DNA of 64,000 nucleotides from Trichoplusia ni (taxonomy: Eukaryota > Arthropoda > Insecta > Lepidoptera > Noctuidae): positions 434,001-498,000 of the forward strand of contig NC_039483.1 in NCBI RefSeq assembly GCF_003590095.1, read 5' to 3'. Position 1 is the first letter of the stretch; every line of letters begins with the position of its first letter. Below are positions 24,361 to 35,707 of the stretch, piece after piece. The position numbers were made by a program, and so were the translations under genes. The notes beneath the pieces are model-generated. The model was given only the letters and a program-made list of their open reading frames with translations, was not told the origin of the DNA and did no database searches.

Positions 24361-25917
24361 AAATTAAATAAATTCTTATCCATACGTCTACCTAGTTAAT
24401 AGCCATACCTTAGTTCACAACTATTTTCATTCTAAAACACCGTCACCTAACACCCATAATGACCCACTATGGTTATAAGACTGACACTCCATTAAACTAT
24501 CATTTTTATTCATCGCACTACTCAGAGCTCGTGCAAAAGTCACAATTGTCCCAAATTGGAGTCAATGATGTGTGGTTAATGCGAATATTGTTGTACAATG
24601 ATTGTCAATAAACTCATTTTTGAAGTATTCGTATAGATTATTTAATGGAATCTGTCAGTGAAACACGATTATCGTCTTTATGTCAATGCCTTTGGATACG
24701 TTTTTGTAATATATATTTTTCTTTAGTGTCATCAAATTTATTTTTACTTCCCCCATTCTCTTTCTATATTTTCGTTCTCTGCTTATAAACATTTATGATT
24801 GGAATAATTTGCGTTTTTCTTATATTTCTGTTATTCCTTATCGACATCACTATACATTGACGACAATTATGAATTTCAATACTTGTAAAAAAATCAAACC
24901 CAAGTCCAGTACGGGCCAGCAAACATCATGGTAGCAAATAGCATCACCACAATAACTGAGCCATCGGTATAACCTGACCTTTTCAACCCGCACTGCACCT
25001 TACCTAGAAATACCCTACACCGAAAAATCTTGCTGAGTCATGGCGGACTATCAATCAAAATCTTGCGACATAGCTCGAGTTCACTGATGGATTCGACCTG
25101 AATATTACAAGTAAACTAGGCTTAATGCGGCAGAAGTTAAATAGAGTGATGCAGACGTTTTTAACAAAGAAGTTTTAATTTTATGTGGCAGGAACATAAT
25201 GTTTAATGTTGTAGTTTTTGGATCGTGTGCAATTTTTTCAGAGTTTGAAGCATGCCGTAGGTTTTATAAGGCAAAAGTCCAGGCTACCATAATATATTTC
25301 CAGGAGAAAAATCTATGTAAATTTTCCTAGCGAAACAAATCACGTTTTCGTCTTTAATTAATCTTATTATGGAATATTGTATCAGAGGTTTAGAGTGTGT
25401 TTTTCATTGATTTTATGGGCAGCTAGTTAACTGCCCGTAAAATCAATATATTTAGTTCGAATGCGGGGAGACTGTTTAAAACCAATGATATCTGCTTACA
25501 TTTATAAATATCTGGATTAGGTTAAAAACCGCCCTACAATATTTTCGTCACTAGTACGAGGTAAAATTAAATTCGTTTCACAATTTTCCACCCAAAAGCT
25601 TTTTGGAACCCCCACACTAAAAAAACTAAAGAGCACGTTTCATTTTATTACATTAAAGAAGCAAATTTCAAAAGTTTCAGTTAAAATGCGAGAACTTGTT
25701 CATTAATAAAAAGAGCAACTTGAAAAAGGTTATTACACTATTGCTTTTATTTAAGCTTAAATGAATGGCTGATGTATCTTCAAAGGGCTCATTTGGTTGC
25801 ATTTTCATGGACATATTTTATAGCGCTTCATAAGTTTTAAAGCCGTTAGTGCATGTTTCTAACCACGGGCGGACTGTGAAATTTTATGTTAAATATTTGT
25901 ACGTGACTGATAAAAAT
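24361..25917. other. Unassigned DNA with one strong hairpin
   Basis: Apart from the hairpin at 25407-25446, nothing is recognised. Confidence 0.35.
25407..25446. repeat. 16-bp-arm hairpin
   Basis: TTGATTTTATGGGCAG and CTGCCCGTAAAATCAA pair with a single mismatch around an 8-nt loop (CTAGTTAA). It is isolated, with no poly-T tract next to it. Confidence 0.7.
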
Positions 25918-25932
25918 ATACTAGAAGGAAGT

Positions 25933-26100
25933 AACGGTTTACTCACGCGTATTTATCGGGGTAGCCCGACTAGTTTCGGGATCACGAGTCGTTCGACTCG
26001 CGATCCCGCCGCGTCTGCTCATGATTAAGGACTCCGGTTGGGTCTGAAACTAGTCGGGCTACCCCGATAAATACGCGTGAGTAAACCGTTACATCATTTA
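25933..26100. mobile_element. Palindromic element, second family (PLE-like)
   Basis: Perfect 45-bp inverted arms (25933-25977 and 26046-26090) enclose a 68-nt centre, and a 10-nt one-sided tail follows. ATACTAGAAGGAAGT flanks it at 25918-25932 and 26101-26115, a 15-bp TSD. The centre holds a second hairpin (25978-25991 with 25994-26007, one mismatch) and the core CTCATGATTAAGGAC ... GAAACTAGTCGGG. The plan (inverted arms, one-sided tail, long TSD) matches the Penelope-type palindrome at 11255, with unrelated arm sequence. It is non-coding. The PLE assignment is an inference from structure. Confidence 0.7.
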
Positions 26101-26136
26101 ATACTAGAAGGAAGTTGTAATGCTCAGTTAGGGAAA

Positions 26137-26352
26137 TCTATACTAATATTATAAGGAAGAAAGATTTGTTTGGTTGCCATAAATAGGCTTCGAAACTACT
26201 GGCCCGATTTGAAAAATTATTTCACTGTTGAGAAGCTACATTATCCCCGCTGAACATAGGCTATAATTTATTTCAAAAATATTTGGGTTCCGTAAGAAAA
26301 TTGCGATATCAAAACTCTTCTAATCGTGCGGACGAACGCGGACAACTGCTAG
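26137..26352 (+). mobile_element. Complete Helitron, second Lep1-like subfamily
   Basis: It begins TCTATACTAATATTATAAGG after A and ends GACAACTGCTAG before T, with a subterminal hairpin (GCG, GACGAA, CGC). It shares the 5' end and general order with the 413/3022/12382 group but has a different middle (GAGAAGCTACATTATCCCCG). The same subfamily is present in reverse at 62575. It is 216 bp and non-coding. Confidence 0.82.
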
Positions 26353-26742
26353 TAAACTATTAAAATGTGAAAACTGTTGCAGAGAATTTCACAAATACTA
26401 TAAGCATTCTAATGAGATTACCGTTTTGCGAACGAGGTTTTCGTTTCCCGGTTATTTTGCAATAACGTGCTTGTTCTTTGCTTTGGGTATATCTGATGCA
26501 GAATTAAAATAATATTTAAATTTATTTTTTTAACTTTGCAATTCAGTACAATAACAAGCAAGAAGATAATAGACGTCTTAAAGTTCCTTTCCATTGTCAG
26601 AGGATAAAAGTTAACGATGTTGAGAGGTTCCAATAAAAGAGCTGAATTGTCCGTCGTAAAGCAATACTGCAATGAGCAAGGAATGTGGAGTAGAGGGCAG
26701 TAACTGGAAATGACAATAGAAATTGCAAGGACAGTCGGAAAC

Positions 26743-26850
26743 TTGCGATCGCCGCGTTAGCTCATGATTAACTCTGGTTGGATCCGAAACTACTCAAATA
26801 TTTATCGGGATAGACCATCCCGTGATATATGCGTGAGAAAACCGTTATTG
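26743..26850 (+). mobile_element. Decayed right half of the second palindromic family
   Basis: GCTCATGATTAACTCTGGTT, GGATCCGAAACTACTC and TATGCGTGAGAAAACCGTTA align with the core and right arm of 25933-26100. The left arm is absent. ATTGAATAAATAATTA follows, and a near-identical tail follows the copy at 43878. Confidence 0.65.
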
Positions 26851-28725
26851 AATAAATAATTATGAATCCGCCTCACGAAAGTTATACCAGTATGAGAAAT
26901 TAGGGCTGTGGGACAAAATAAATCCTTAGACAATATGGGTCAAGGATTTAATATTTGAAGTTTCGCAACTGACAAGTTAACTTTTTAAATTAAAAGCTAC
27001 ATGCCGCGTTGTTCTTTAGCATTAAGTGTCTTTGTCAATTTACAAAAATAGATACTTCTGAGATTGTACTTAAGCTGTGAAATATCACTATTATAAATAA
27101 CAGGAAATTATATACCTAACGATAGTTTACTATGTGAAATTTTGCTCGTCTATACTGAATCTGCAGAATATGATTCAAAAGCGAGCATCATAAAACCACT
27201 TTCCATTTGAGTACTAAAATTAACAAATTCATTTATATAATTAACACCGTCCCGATAAAACAGCATTACAATTTTGGTGGCCCAATTGCAGGCTCATAAA
27301 TTAAGCTAATTATGAAATCAAAACTTGACAAATGAACAATACACTAATTATTGTAATGTGTAAAAGTATAGAATGACCAGTAAATTTATCTATAAGTACG
27401 TGTAAATTTTTCATTCAATTAAACTTTTAAGAAAAAATTAAATTAAATACAATATAGTAGTAGTTTTGGATAATTTTAAAGGCGTCAATCAATCAACGGC
27501 CTTTTCGTCTACTGAAACGATTTATGTGGTGGTGTCTGTGATACAACGCCTTTCATGACTGAACAGACCGATACGAGAGCGACATATCTTACCACAGGCT
27601 TAACAACAGAAGTAACTGAAAACTGGCTTTCAATCAATACTTACAAAGATTGTTCCTGTAAAGTAGGAAAAATCTGAGGCACTATTCTTGTTCAATTTTC
27701 GAAGTTATAAAAGACTTTTATTACTGTCTGTCACTTGATTTTTTTAGAAATAATAATCAAACCTCAAACTGGAATATCTTCAACAGTATTTGTCCGATGA
27801 TAAGATCTTGCCTTCTACAATTAGATAAAAACCAGTGCCTTTATATTATTCTTCTGTAAAATATTTTGTGGGCCGTTTTTGATCGTATGGAAGCTGTTTC
27901 CGTAATTCACGTAAACCGATACATCTTTTAAAATCGAACTATACCCAGGAAAATTACAAAAAATTGAACGTTTTTTGAACAAATTGACTTACATTTCATG
28001 CCAGTTTTCTTTACAAGATCCTATTGCCTCATATTCGGAGCTCTAAAAATCCGTACATTAATTCAATTGCATTATCATTTCCCAAGGCCGTGGTTCTCCA
28101 CTGGGATCTCATACAACCACACATCAGTGTGCGCTCTAAGAATAGTGCTCGTCTCGTGATCACATGGTCCATTCATAAACATTTATGTACGTTGTTCTGA
28201 TACGCACTGGATCTGACGCTGGGAGCTAAATTGGGCATCTACATAGTCTGGTTTGACCAATGTAAAAGTAAAATTGTTATGGAATTATTCGTATAATTGA
28301 AATTATAGATGAGATGTGTCTATAACAGATAACACATGAATTTTAAAATACTTATCTATCAGGTTTTGTAGAGTCATTGGCATAAGGGCGCCTTTTTAAT
28401 GCTAATCACAAAATTTTGTAACATGCTTGTGATATTAATCTAGTTTTTTAGCTCCTTTCTGATGTCATTTATTCTCCTTTCCAGGAATGTCCTACTGCAA
28501 AAGCTGTGCTCTCCTTTACTACTTGTCTCTTTCATGAGCTTTCCAGTCTTAAAGAACGAATTTAAGTAATCCCGCCAACTCCGCCCTGATCCTAAATGAA
28601 GTTGTATATTGCAATACTTCGTTAAGCAGCATTTTCATAGTTGTGTTAACGCGACGGCAGATTACGTAGCATACAGCGACTTCTCTTTCTTTCTCTCTTC
28701 GCGCCTCTTCCATAACTGTAATAGT
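26851..28725. other. Unassigned DNA
   Basis: No supported gene. The stretch 27480-27600 is less AT-rich and could be a diverged repeat that I do not recognise. Confidence 0.35.
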
Positions 28726-28762
28726 CTCACAGAAAATACATAAGAGTTGTATTTTCTGTGAG
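28726..28762. repeat. Perfect 15-bp hairpin
   Basis: CTCACAGAAAATACA and TGTATTTTCTGTGAG flank a 7-nt loop (TAAGAGT). It lies 8 bp before the TIR element at 28771. Confidence 0.8.
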
Positions 28763-28770
28763 TATTTTTA

Positions 28771-29149
28771 TATACACGTTGTTTTTTTGTCGTCTTACAA
28801 TAGCAGCCCAGTTCATGTATCCGACGTAAATTACCCCTAGGCGCGATTATAATTTTTTTATCATCAACTAAGATAATAAGTACGAAGAAAAATTAAACAA
28901 GAGAAATCTGAAATATACTCTTAAAAATGATAAAAACGCCGCCGCCCGCGCCCCTCACCATTGTTACAAGGCTCGGACCGCGCTCGCAGCAGAGCTGTGT
29001 TTCTAAAAAACTACGAATTGCATCATAATATTGAATAAAAATTGCATTTTAAATTTACTCAAATCTCATAAATACCATTTTTTTATCATAAACGTGTTCT
29101 AGTCATTGGATACATGAAATGGGCTGCTTTTGTAAGACGACGGTGTATA
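28771..29149. mobile_element. Terminal-inverted-repeat DNA element with GC-rich core
   Basis: The left end, TATACAC then GTCGTCTTACAATAGCAGCC and GTTCATGTATCC, is mirrored at 29101-29149 with few mismatches, over about 45 bp of terminal repeat; the left end has an 11-bp insertion (GTTGTTTTTTT). The flanks are compatible with a TA target duplication. The middle (about 28936-29000) is a GC-rich patch, GCCGCCGCCCGCGCCCC, in otherwise AT-rich sequence. There is no transposase frame, so it is non-autonomous. Confidence 0.65.
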
Positions 29150-29867
29150 ATCACGGCAACACACGTACCCATCCAAATTATCTAAAAGCTTATGGCACTT
29201 TTAGTTGCTAGCCAACTAGGAAAGGACAATGATTTAATTTTTATTTAATTTTCAAAATCAACATGTAATTAAGTTATCAACTCATATGATACCACAACTA
29301 CTAAAAATTTGATAAACCCGGATGTCAAACAGAAGTATTTACACGTTTTTGTTACATGTCAAGTGATTTTGTAATATTTAAAGTGCTTAGTCATAGAAAA
29401 TGTTTTTTTTATGTATTGTTTGCTTGAGCTCTTAGCTTTCCACTTAAATTCAAGTATCTGCCTATCTACAACGAATTAAATATAATTATTTGAGGTGAAG
29501 CTACGCGATATAAGAAGAAATCGAAATCCTTATTTTGATACAACTAATAAAAAGCTTCGAAAACATAACTAGTAACTGTAATATAAAATAATGATAACAA
29601 ATCGTGTCTCTAAATGCCCACTAATATTCATGAGCTATAATATTTTTTGATAACGACGTAACCAAATAATGTTGAGCTTCCCCTCAAAATAGACAATGAA
29701 TAATATATAGTTCTATCATTTCTGGCGAACACCGGTAATGGGAGACTGTATTTTGAGCACACCGTGCGGGCCAAATGGACGGATTTAGCTTTACATTATT
29801 AATATTTTATGTAGTCATCAATTGATATTTTGTTTTATGATTTAACTTTAAAGGTTTTCGATTTTTT
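29150..29867. other. Unassigned AT-rich DNA
   Basis: No gene or repeat recognised. Confidence 0.35.
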
Positions 29868-30158
29868 AAGAGTTCCGTAACTGAAAGGTAAAAACTAAAC
29901 CCTACCACTGAGATGCCGCTGTGTCTCCGTCCATCACTAAGGTGTACCTCATGAACAGTATTTATAGCTAGGCAGTTGAAGTTTCCACAGATGACGGATT
30001 TCAATAATAAAAATTCCGAGACATAGATTACATACAGTCAAGCAACGATTGTAACTGTCATAGATTTGTTAAGTTAAATAAACCGCCTTGTTTTTCTTTA
30101 GCCTATTTTATACCAAACCCTTAGTATCGAGAGTCGGAGTCGCATTCGATCGGTCTTT
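29868..30158 (+). mobile_element. 5S-containing GGTTCCGTA repeat, copy 1
   Basis: It begins AGAGTTCCGTAACTGAAAGG, continues ACCACTGAGATGCCGCTG and TGAACAG...TAGCTAGGCAGTTGAAG, carries GTCAAGCAACG (a 5S rRNA A-box-like word) at about 30038-30048 and ends GAGTCGGAGTCGCATTCG. Copies at 49203 and 60757 have the same order of words. It is non-coding and heavily mutated. Confidence 0.65.
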
Positions 30159-30680
30159 GTCCCTGTATTTTCAATCTATGGCACTTTAGTTGTAAAACCC
30201 TTTCTATACATAAGTTGCACCATTAAATTGCTTGCACTCAAGTAAAACATCAAATAACTACTTTAATTAAACGCATTATATTCACAATGTTTCGTTATGA
30301 ATTTTGTAAAATATCTCATAATGAGTTTTTTACCATTATTTATATTTATAGATGATAATATATTTCTTCTCTCATATAGGGCTTTAAAAGCTTGTCATAT
30401 TAGACAAAAAACTGAAAATTTACAAGGCAAGGAATAAACTCAGAACTAGTATAGAACTAATAAATTCCACAGTATATCGCTCTTTTATGAGTGTCACATT
30501 GTCCTAATTTAGAAACAGTTATTTTTTGCTCACACCGCTAAAAACACAAAAGATAATGGAAGGGTCTAAATAGTATGCTATTTATATGGAGTGACCTTTA
30601 AATAAACAACTCGTTTTTACGTGCGGACCTGTATGAGGCTTTAATTTCGGAGTTTTGATATTGTGGAAGTAATAATAATT
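30159..30680. other. Unassigned AT-rich DNA
   Basis: No gene or repeat recognised. Confidence 0.35.
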
Positions 30681-30866
30681 CAATTACTCAATGAGTCTCA
30701 CACTAAGTGTGCATGTAATTTGAGTACTAGACAGCTGATGAATATACCCACAAATAGACACAGAACGAATGATCGTGTTCATTACGCAAACATTTTTCCT
30801 GGGTGGGAATCGAAGCCTAGACTTCCAGTATAGCAGTCAGGGCCACTAACCACTAGTCCTGACTAG
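30681..30866 (-). mobile_element. tRNA-derived SINE
   Basis: On the minus strand GGACTAGTGGTTAGTGGCCC is the head, GGCTTCGATTCCCACCCAGG spans the B box, and the body runs through ATGTTTGCGTAATGAACACG to ACACTTAGTGTGAGACTC. It is the same family as 10672 and 35474, opposite in orientation and slightly 3'-truncated. Confidence 0.78.
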
Positions 30867-31938
30867 ACTGTACTGTAGATGTATCTCGTTTTCTTAGCGA
30901 CAACAGTTTTGCTTTAAGTTTTTATTGTAGAGGCAGAAGTTATAAAAACGTATCTTACTTCTCTCAAAAAGATGTTTTGTGCCAAAACACAGCCACAGAC
31001 CGCTGTTTTTGCCAGTTTTTGCCGAACCGTCCAATGTTAAGCCGTCTTAGCAAAAAATAGCTTGTGAGTGATAATGAGTCCGCAAAAATACCAATTAAAT
31101 TTCTTTTATTTTACAGTATTCTATTAATTAGAAAATATAGGTGGTAAGTTTGATTGGTTAATAATGTAATTATTTTGTTTCTTCCCGTTATTTTCCGTTC
31201 AGAAAATCGAAAGAAACATGAAAACGAAGCAGTACAGTTTATAAAAAAACGATCTTATTAACCGACCACTTTAATACTACAATTTTATTATTAGATACTC
31301 AAAGAATAAAAAATACAACGAAGTAGACTTCAAAGATGTAATATAATTATTGTTTTATTAAAACTCAAATGGCCTGTAAACGAGGTCTAACTTAATTAAA
31401 CACCTAGTTTTCAAGACTAAGTGCATTTAATACACAATTTCTTGTAAAATGCTCTAACGCTTTTAATTAAAACATTTAAGTGCTTGACTTTCAAGCATCA
31501 GGTTAGTAACCTACCTCTATTTGCACTTATTAATCTAGTTTTAAGATGTCAAGCAATATTATCATACACATTTGTTAAAGTGCAAATTGGGTTCGCTTTA
31601 TTTATGGTTCTTTACAAATAGGCTAAAGAAAAACCAATCGGTTTTTTTGCGACCTAACTAATTTATGACCGTCACAAGCGTTGCTTAAGAAGAATAGGTA
31701 TATTACCTCCAGATGATCGTAATATACCTTTGAATATTCTCGCTCAAAAGAAAATAAACGAAATTTCAATTCATTCTGAAACCTAATTTCCCATCTATAT
31801 ACTTATTCACCCAATCACAATACTTATTTATAAAATTTTATAAAAATAAATACATTACACAAATGAACATACTTTTACAATTACTAACTTTTATTCACAC
31901 TTCTTGAAATCGTCTTATACGTAACAATAATTTATAAT
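30867..31938. other. Unassigned AT-rich DNA
   Basis: No gene or repeat recognised. Confidence 0.35.
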
Positions 31939-31986
31939 TATCCTCCGTCCCACTGCTGGGCAAAGCCCTCTCTTCTTCCAGCCAAC
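31939..31986 (-). mobile_element. RTE LINE C-terminal fragment
   Basis: On the minus strand GGGCTTTGCCCAGCAGTGGG reads FAQQWDGG then stop, the C-terminal AQQWD motif of RTE-type reverse transcriptases. Only the last residues remain. Confidence 0.6.
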
Positions 31987-32327
31987 ATAACGTAACTATC
32001 GACAAGTTAGAAATATGTAAAATTAATTAATCCCGAACAAACTCATTGGTTTTGTAAAATCACCCGAACATAATTAATCGTTATAATTACGCCGACGTAA
32101 TAAAATTACTTTAGAGGACTCGTTTGATCTCCATTCTAATTAAGGAGTCATGAATACTTTATTAGATTTCATTAATATGAGTTATACTTGAGTACAATGT
32201 TCTAATTAAATTTATATGACCAAAATCAATTATGAATGAATACTACATTATAGAAAATAAATAATTACATAAGTTTACACTATAAGGTTTGATAACTTTT
32301 GTTTGCTTCTCTTTACACTGTGCTCTG
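31987..32327. other. Unassigned AT-rich DNA
   Basis: It is rich in TAATTA-type words (32016-32165) but shows no repeat or gene. Regulatory function is possible and untested. Confidence 0.3.
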
Positions 32328-32460
32328 TTTTTTATCACGTGCTTTCCACAAACATTCGAGACGAATGTGCAAAACACCCAGACTAAGGACAAGCATTCGT
32401 CAACCACACAAATGCCTTGTCCTAAGCGGAGATTGGATCCGCGACACGTCGTGCTTAGGT
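32328..32460 (-). mobile_element. tRNA-derived SINE, 5'-truncated
   Basis: On the minus strand GCACGACGTGTCGCGGATCC leads into a degenerate B box, CTCCGCTTAGGACAAGG, then GAATGCTTGTCCTTAGTCTG and GGGTGTTTTGCACATTCG. The A box is not present. Two overlapping plus-strand frames here are translations of this repeat. Confidence 0.6.
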
Positions 32461-32502
32461 TGTTTAAGGATAAGTCGCTGCTTATATCTATACATTTTAT
32501 AA

Positions 32503-32757
32503 TCTATACTAATATATAAAGCTAAAGAGTTTGTTTGTTTGTTTGCACGCGATCTCAGGAACTACTAGTCCAAATTGAAAAAATCTTTTTGTGTTGAATA
32601 GACCATTGATCGAGGAAGGCTTTAGGCTATAAACCATCACGCTGCGACTAATAGACTCTAAGATACAATGGAAAATGTGAAAAAAAACCGGGCAGGAATA
32701 CCTAAATCATAACTTATATCTTCTACCCACGGGGACGAAGTCGCGGGCAACGGCTAT
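32503..32757 (+). mobile_element. Lep1-like Helitron with mutated 3' end
   Basis: It begins TCTATACTAATATATAAAGC after A and ends GGCAACGGCTAT, so the usual CTAG has become CTAT. The terminal hairpin (GGGGACGAAGTCGCGGGC) is mostly kept. The body matches 3022-3281 in reverse orientation. Confidence 0.8.
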
Positions 32758-34590
32758 ATAAGATAATACCGAAAAAATAATGGAAGGGACAGGAGGTTAT
32801 TTTTAATTTTAACTTAAGTAAAAGTGGAAGTCAATGCTAAGTGTCAATGACAAATGAAAATATTTTTTATTGGAATCGTATTGTTGAAAGCTTTTTTGTA
32901 AATCGTTGTTTCCACCCTCTGTTTTCGACCATACGGGAGAATTCGATAAAGTCAATTGAAGGGAAAGATTTACTGTAACTTAATTCTGGGTCTCTAAGCA
33001 ATTCTCTAGGAAAATGTCGAGGCCCGAAGAATTGTTGATTTGTCGGTATAAAGGCTATGGCAATGCGTCGTCTCTTTTCTAAATGTGAATTTTGTTTTAT
33101 TGTGCCTAAGACTGATTTGTTTTTCTTTTGTTTTGAGGTTGTCGCTTTCTATTTGTAAACTACTTTTTGCAGTACTAAGTATGTGTGTTGTTTTATTACA
33201 GCCTATATTAGTTTCATAAACTGTGTATGGGCAAATCAATAGCAGACATTTCATTATGATGACAGTTTCTTCATCAGCTTCATCTCATGACACAACGGTT
33301 TACTCAGTTTTATACAAATAAGTTTGACACGTCCCGCTTCTAGGAATCGTTCAAACCTTTTCTCAAATCACATTACAACTGTGAACGGTTGTTCAGAAGC
33401 CAACCATCCTATAACTGCGCTTGACTAGAGGTTGAAATGCGAATTAAACCTCCTTCGTTCTTTTTCGAACTATCAGACGTCAAGACTACTACACAAAAAA
33501 ATAGCAATTCATTTTTTACCCACAACTGGCCTAAAACTAGTTATACACAAACCTATTTTCGCAAGCCATTTTTAGTTCGTCTGTTTTTCTAAACTAAACA
33601 TTTTTCAAGCTTTATCAGTAGAATTTCTTGCGAGAGTTTGACAGCTCGGCGATCGTAATCGATCGACTTAGAATCTTAAACGTACGACTGATTGATGGCG
33701 AAATTATTTCAAGACTTTGACGAGGAAATTGGAGGGCAAGGTCGGAGTCGGAGTAATCGATGACGTATTTGGCATAGGTTATTAGTGCAGTAATACTCGC
33801 ATTAGCATCTTGCTTGTACTATGAGCTGTTTAGAACTGTTGTCGTTGAGGAAGCGAGACGGCTAATTACACTATACGTAGCAGTGTCTCGCTTACGCGTA
33901 ACAGAAATCCTGAATGAAGATTTAATAGTGATGTTTACATAAGTGTATAGGAATTAACAGATAACTGGTTGGCGTTGTTTGGATAAAGAACAGAATTGTT
34001 TTCAGCAAAAGAAGATCTTCGTTACGATGTTTCAAGACGACTAATTTCTGCATGATCTGTTAAAGTACTGGTTTTTCTTACCAATCTATTGAATAGCTCT
34101 TATATTTATGAAAATTTACTAATTATAGTTGGGTATTATAGTGCGAGTGTCGTTTAAAAAAAAGAGTATAGGGATATATTTTTTACATTAAATATAGCTG
34201 GGTTGCTACATTTAATACATAAGTTAGTTACGCAAATAACGTTTTTATAAACGGCAAAAATACTCAATGAATTTTCTCTTAAAACTCTTGAGATTGACCG
34301 GATTCCTAGCACTAAACATTATTCTAGATAGTACCAACAATCAACATTAATCACAGATCACTGTTACGCACTTTTACTAAGTATAGACATTCGAGATCCT
34401 AAAACATTTCCACGTAGAACATTATAAATTACATTTGATTAACGACCGGTGTGTTTGATAAATGCGCCAGAATAATTTACTAGCATAATATTATTTAATC
34501 ACCTGCTATCTTAAAAGTAAACTCCTTAATGAGTACTAAGAAACATGAAAAGCATTATCGAAGGCGGAAAATGCTCTTAAAAAGTTTAGA
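32758..34590. other. Unassigned DNA with one hairpin-family member
   Basis: Only the hairpin at 33838-33905 was recognised. An 82-residue frame at 33006-33254 has no domain support. Confidence 0.35.
33838..33905. repeat. Member of the dispersed hairpin family
   Basis: GTTGAGGAAGCGAGACGGC on the left and ACGTAGCAGTGTCTCGCTTA then CGCGTAAC on the right. Confidence 0.5.
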
Positions 34591-34772
34591 TTCTTCCTCA
34601 TGTGACGTCAAACCACATGCATCGCTTTTTCTATTTTTTTCAGCCAGTGTTTTGACAGCATTTGTAAATTCAAATTGCGAATTCTTCCTAGTGCTGTGAC
34701 GTCAAGCCACAAGCATCGCTTTTTCTTCTTTTTTCAGGCACAGATTTTTGACAGCGTCTGTCTTTTTTGCTT
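34591..34772 (+). repeat. Two-unit tandem duplication (~92 bp) with CRE palindromes
   Basis: Both units run TTCTTCCT, TGACGTCAA(A/G)CCACA, GCATCGCTTTTTCT, a T-rich tract ending CAG, and TTTTGACAGC. The full CRE palindrome TGACGTCA is at 34603-34610 and 34697-34704; a third lies outside the repeat at 35261-35268. There is no coding potential. It may be a diverged mobile element that duplicated, or a regulatory duplication. Confidence 0.65.
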
Positions 34773-35473
34773 TTGGAATGTCCATGACAGCTGTCAGATG
34801 TGAAGCGGTTTGTGGATTATTTTGTTTGAAGATATGTTACATTAATAATATATCTTCGTTTTGGTAAATAGCTTTAGGCTTATTTGCAGATTGGTATCGT
34901 AAGTCCAAAATAATATATTTTCTATAACATTTTGTTTATTTAATTGGGCAACTAAATTGTTGTATCAGCTCGCAAGTTATTTTTTTATCTCTATTTTTCA
35001 ATCCTCAAAAAAACAAGTATAATAGAGAATAGTATCTATAAGTACCTTTCGTAGTCTACACGAAAATCAGTTCAATAGAGAAAGATCTCAAACAGATTTC
35101 CCCTCAACACTCAGACACTTGGAAAACTAGTCCATTCTAATACAAAGAGAAATAAAATACGCTTCGTATTAAGTTACCAAGTGAAGTACGTAACATATAC
35201 TAAGAGTATCATATCAGACGACCCTAAGACCCCCAAGATGGGGTGATTGCGGGTCAAAGGTGACGTCACGATAAAAAAGATTGTTACTATGAATGTCTTG
35301 TTTCTTGGCTGTTATCAAATTGATTATTTTTTGCTTTAATTTTATTTTATACTGATATAAATTGTTTTTAGAAGATAAATATTTCCTTTTTTTAATTCAG
35401 TCGTAGCTTTGTTGGTAATAACTGGATTCAAGTCCTATCTGGGTTTTGAATTTTTATGTTGTTTTGTTTGACT
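34773..35473. other. Unassigned AT-rich DNA
   Basis: No gene was seen; the CRE palindrome at 35261 is the only notable word. Confidence 0.35.
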
Positions 35474-35632
35474 GGCCTGTTGGTCTAGTGGTTAGTGACC
35501 CTAACTGCTATACCGGAGGTCGTGGGTTCGATTCTCACCCAGGACAAATGATTGAGTGATGAGCACGATCATTTGTTCTATGTCTGCTTAATTTGAGACT
35601 AGATGGCGTTGAGTGAATGTTGTCCAAAAAAA
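35474..35632 (+). mobile_element. tRNA-derived SINE, internally deleted
   Basis: The head GGCCTGTTGGTCTAGTGGTT has a perfect A box (TGGTCTAGTGG, 35481-35491); the B box GGTTCGATTCT is at 35525-35535. The body is shorter than at 10672 because the middle (the GTATTTAAATAAGTATG region) is deleted, and it ends TGTCC plus seven A residues. No TSD was recognised. Confidence 0.82.
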
Positions 35633-35707
35633 TGAAGAACAAGTTTTCAATCAATTTATTTTATGTCTCAAAGCAAGAATGTTGGCATAGTGAATGCAAG
35701 AAAGCGG

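Noticed and set aside
28636..28724. Another hairpin-family member
   Set aside because: Only GTTGTG and a TCTCTC tract match; the arms do not pair convincingly.
32016..32165. A homeodomain-site cluster (many TAATTA words)
   Set aside because: The local AT content makes these words common; no independent support.
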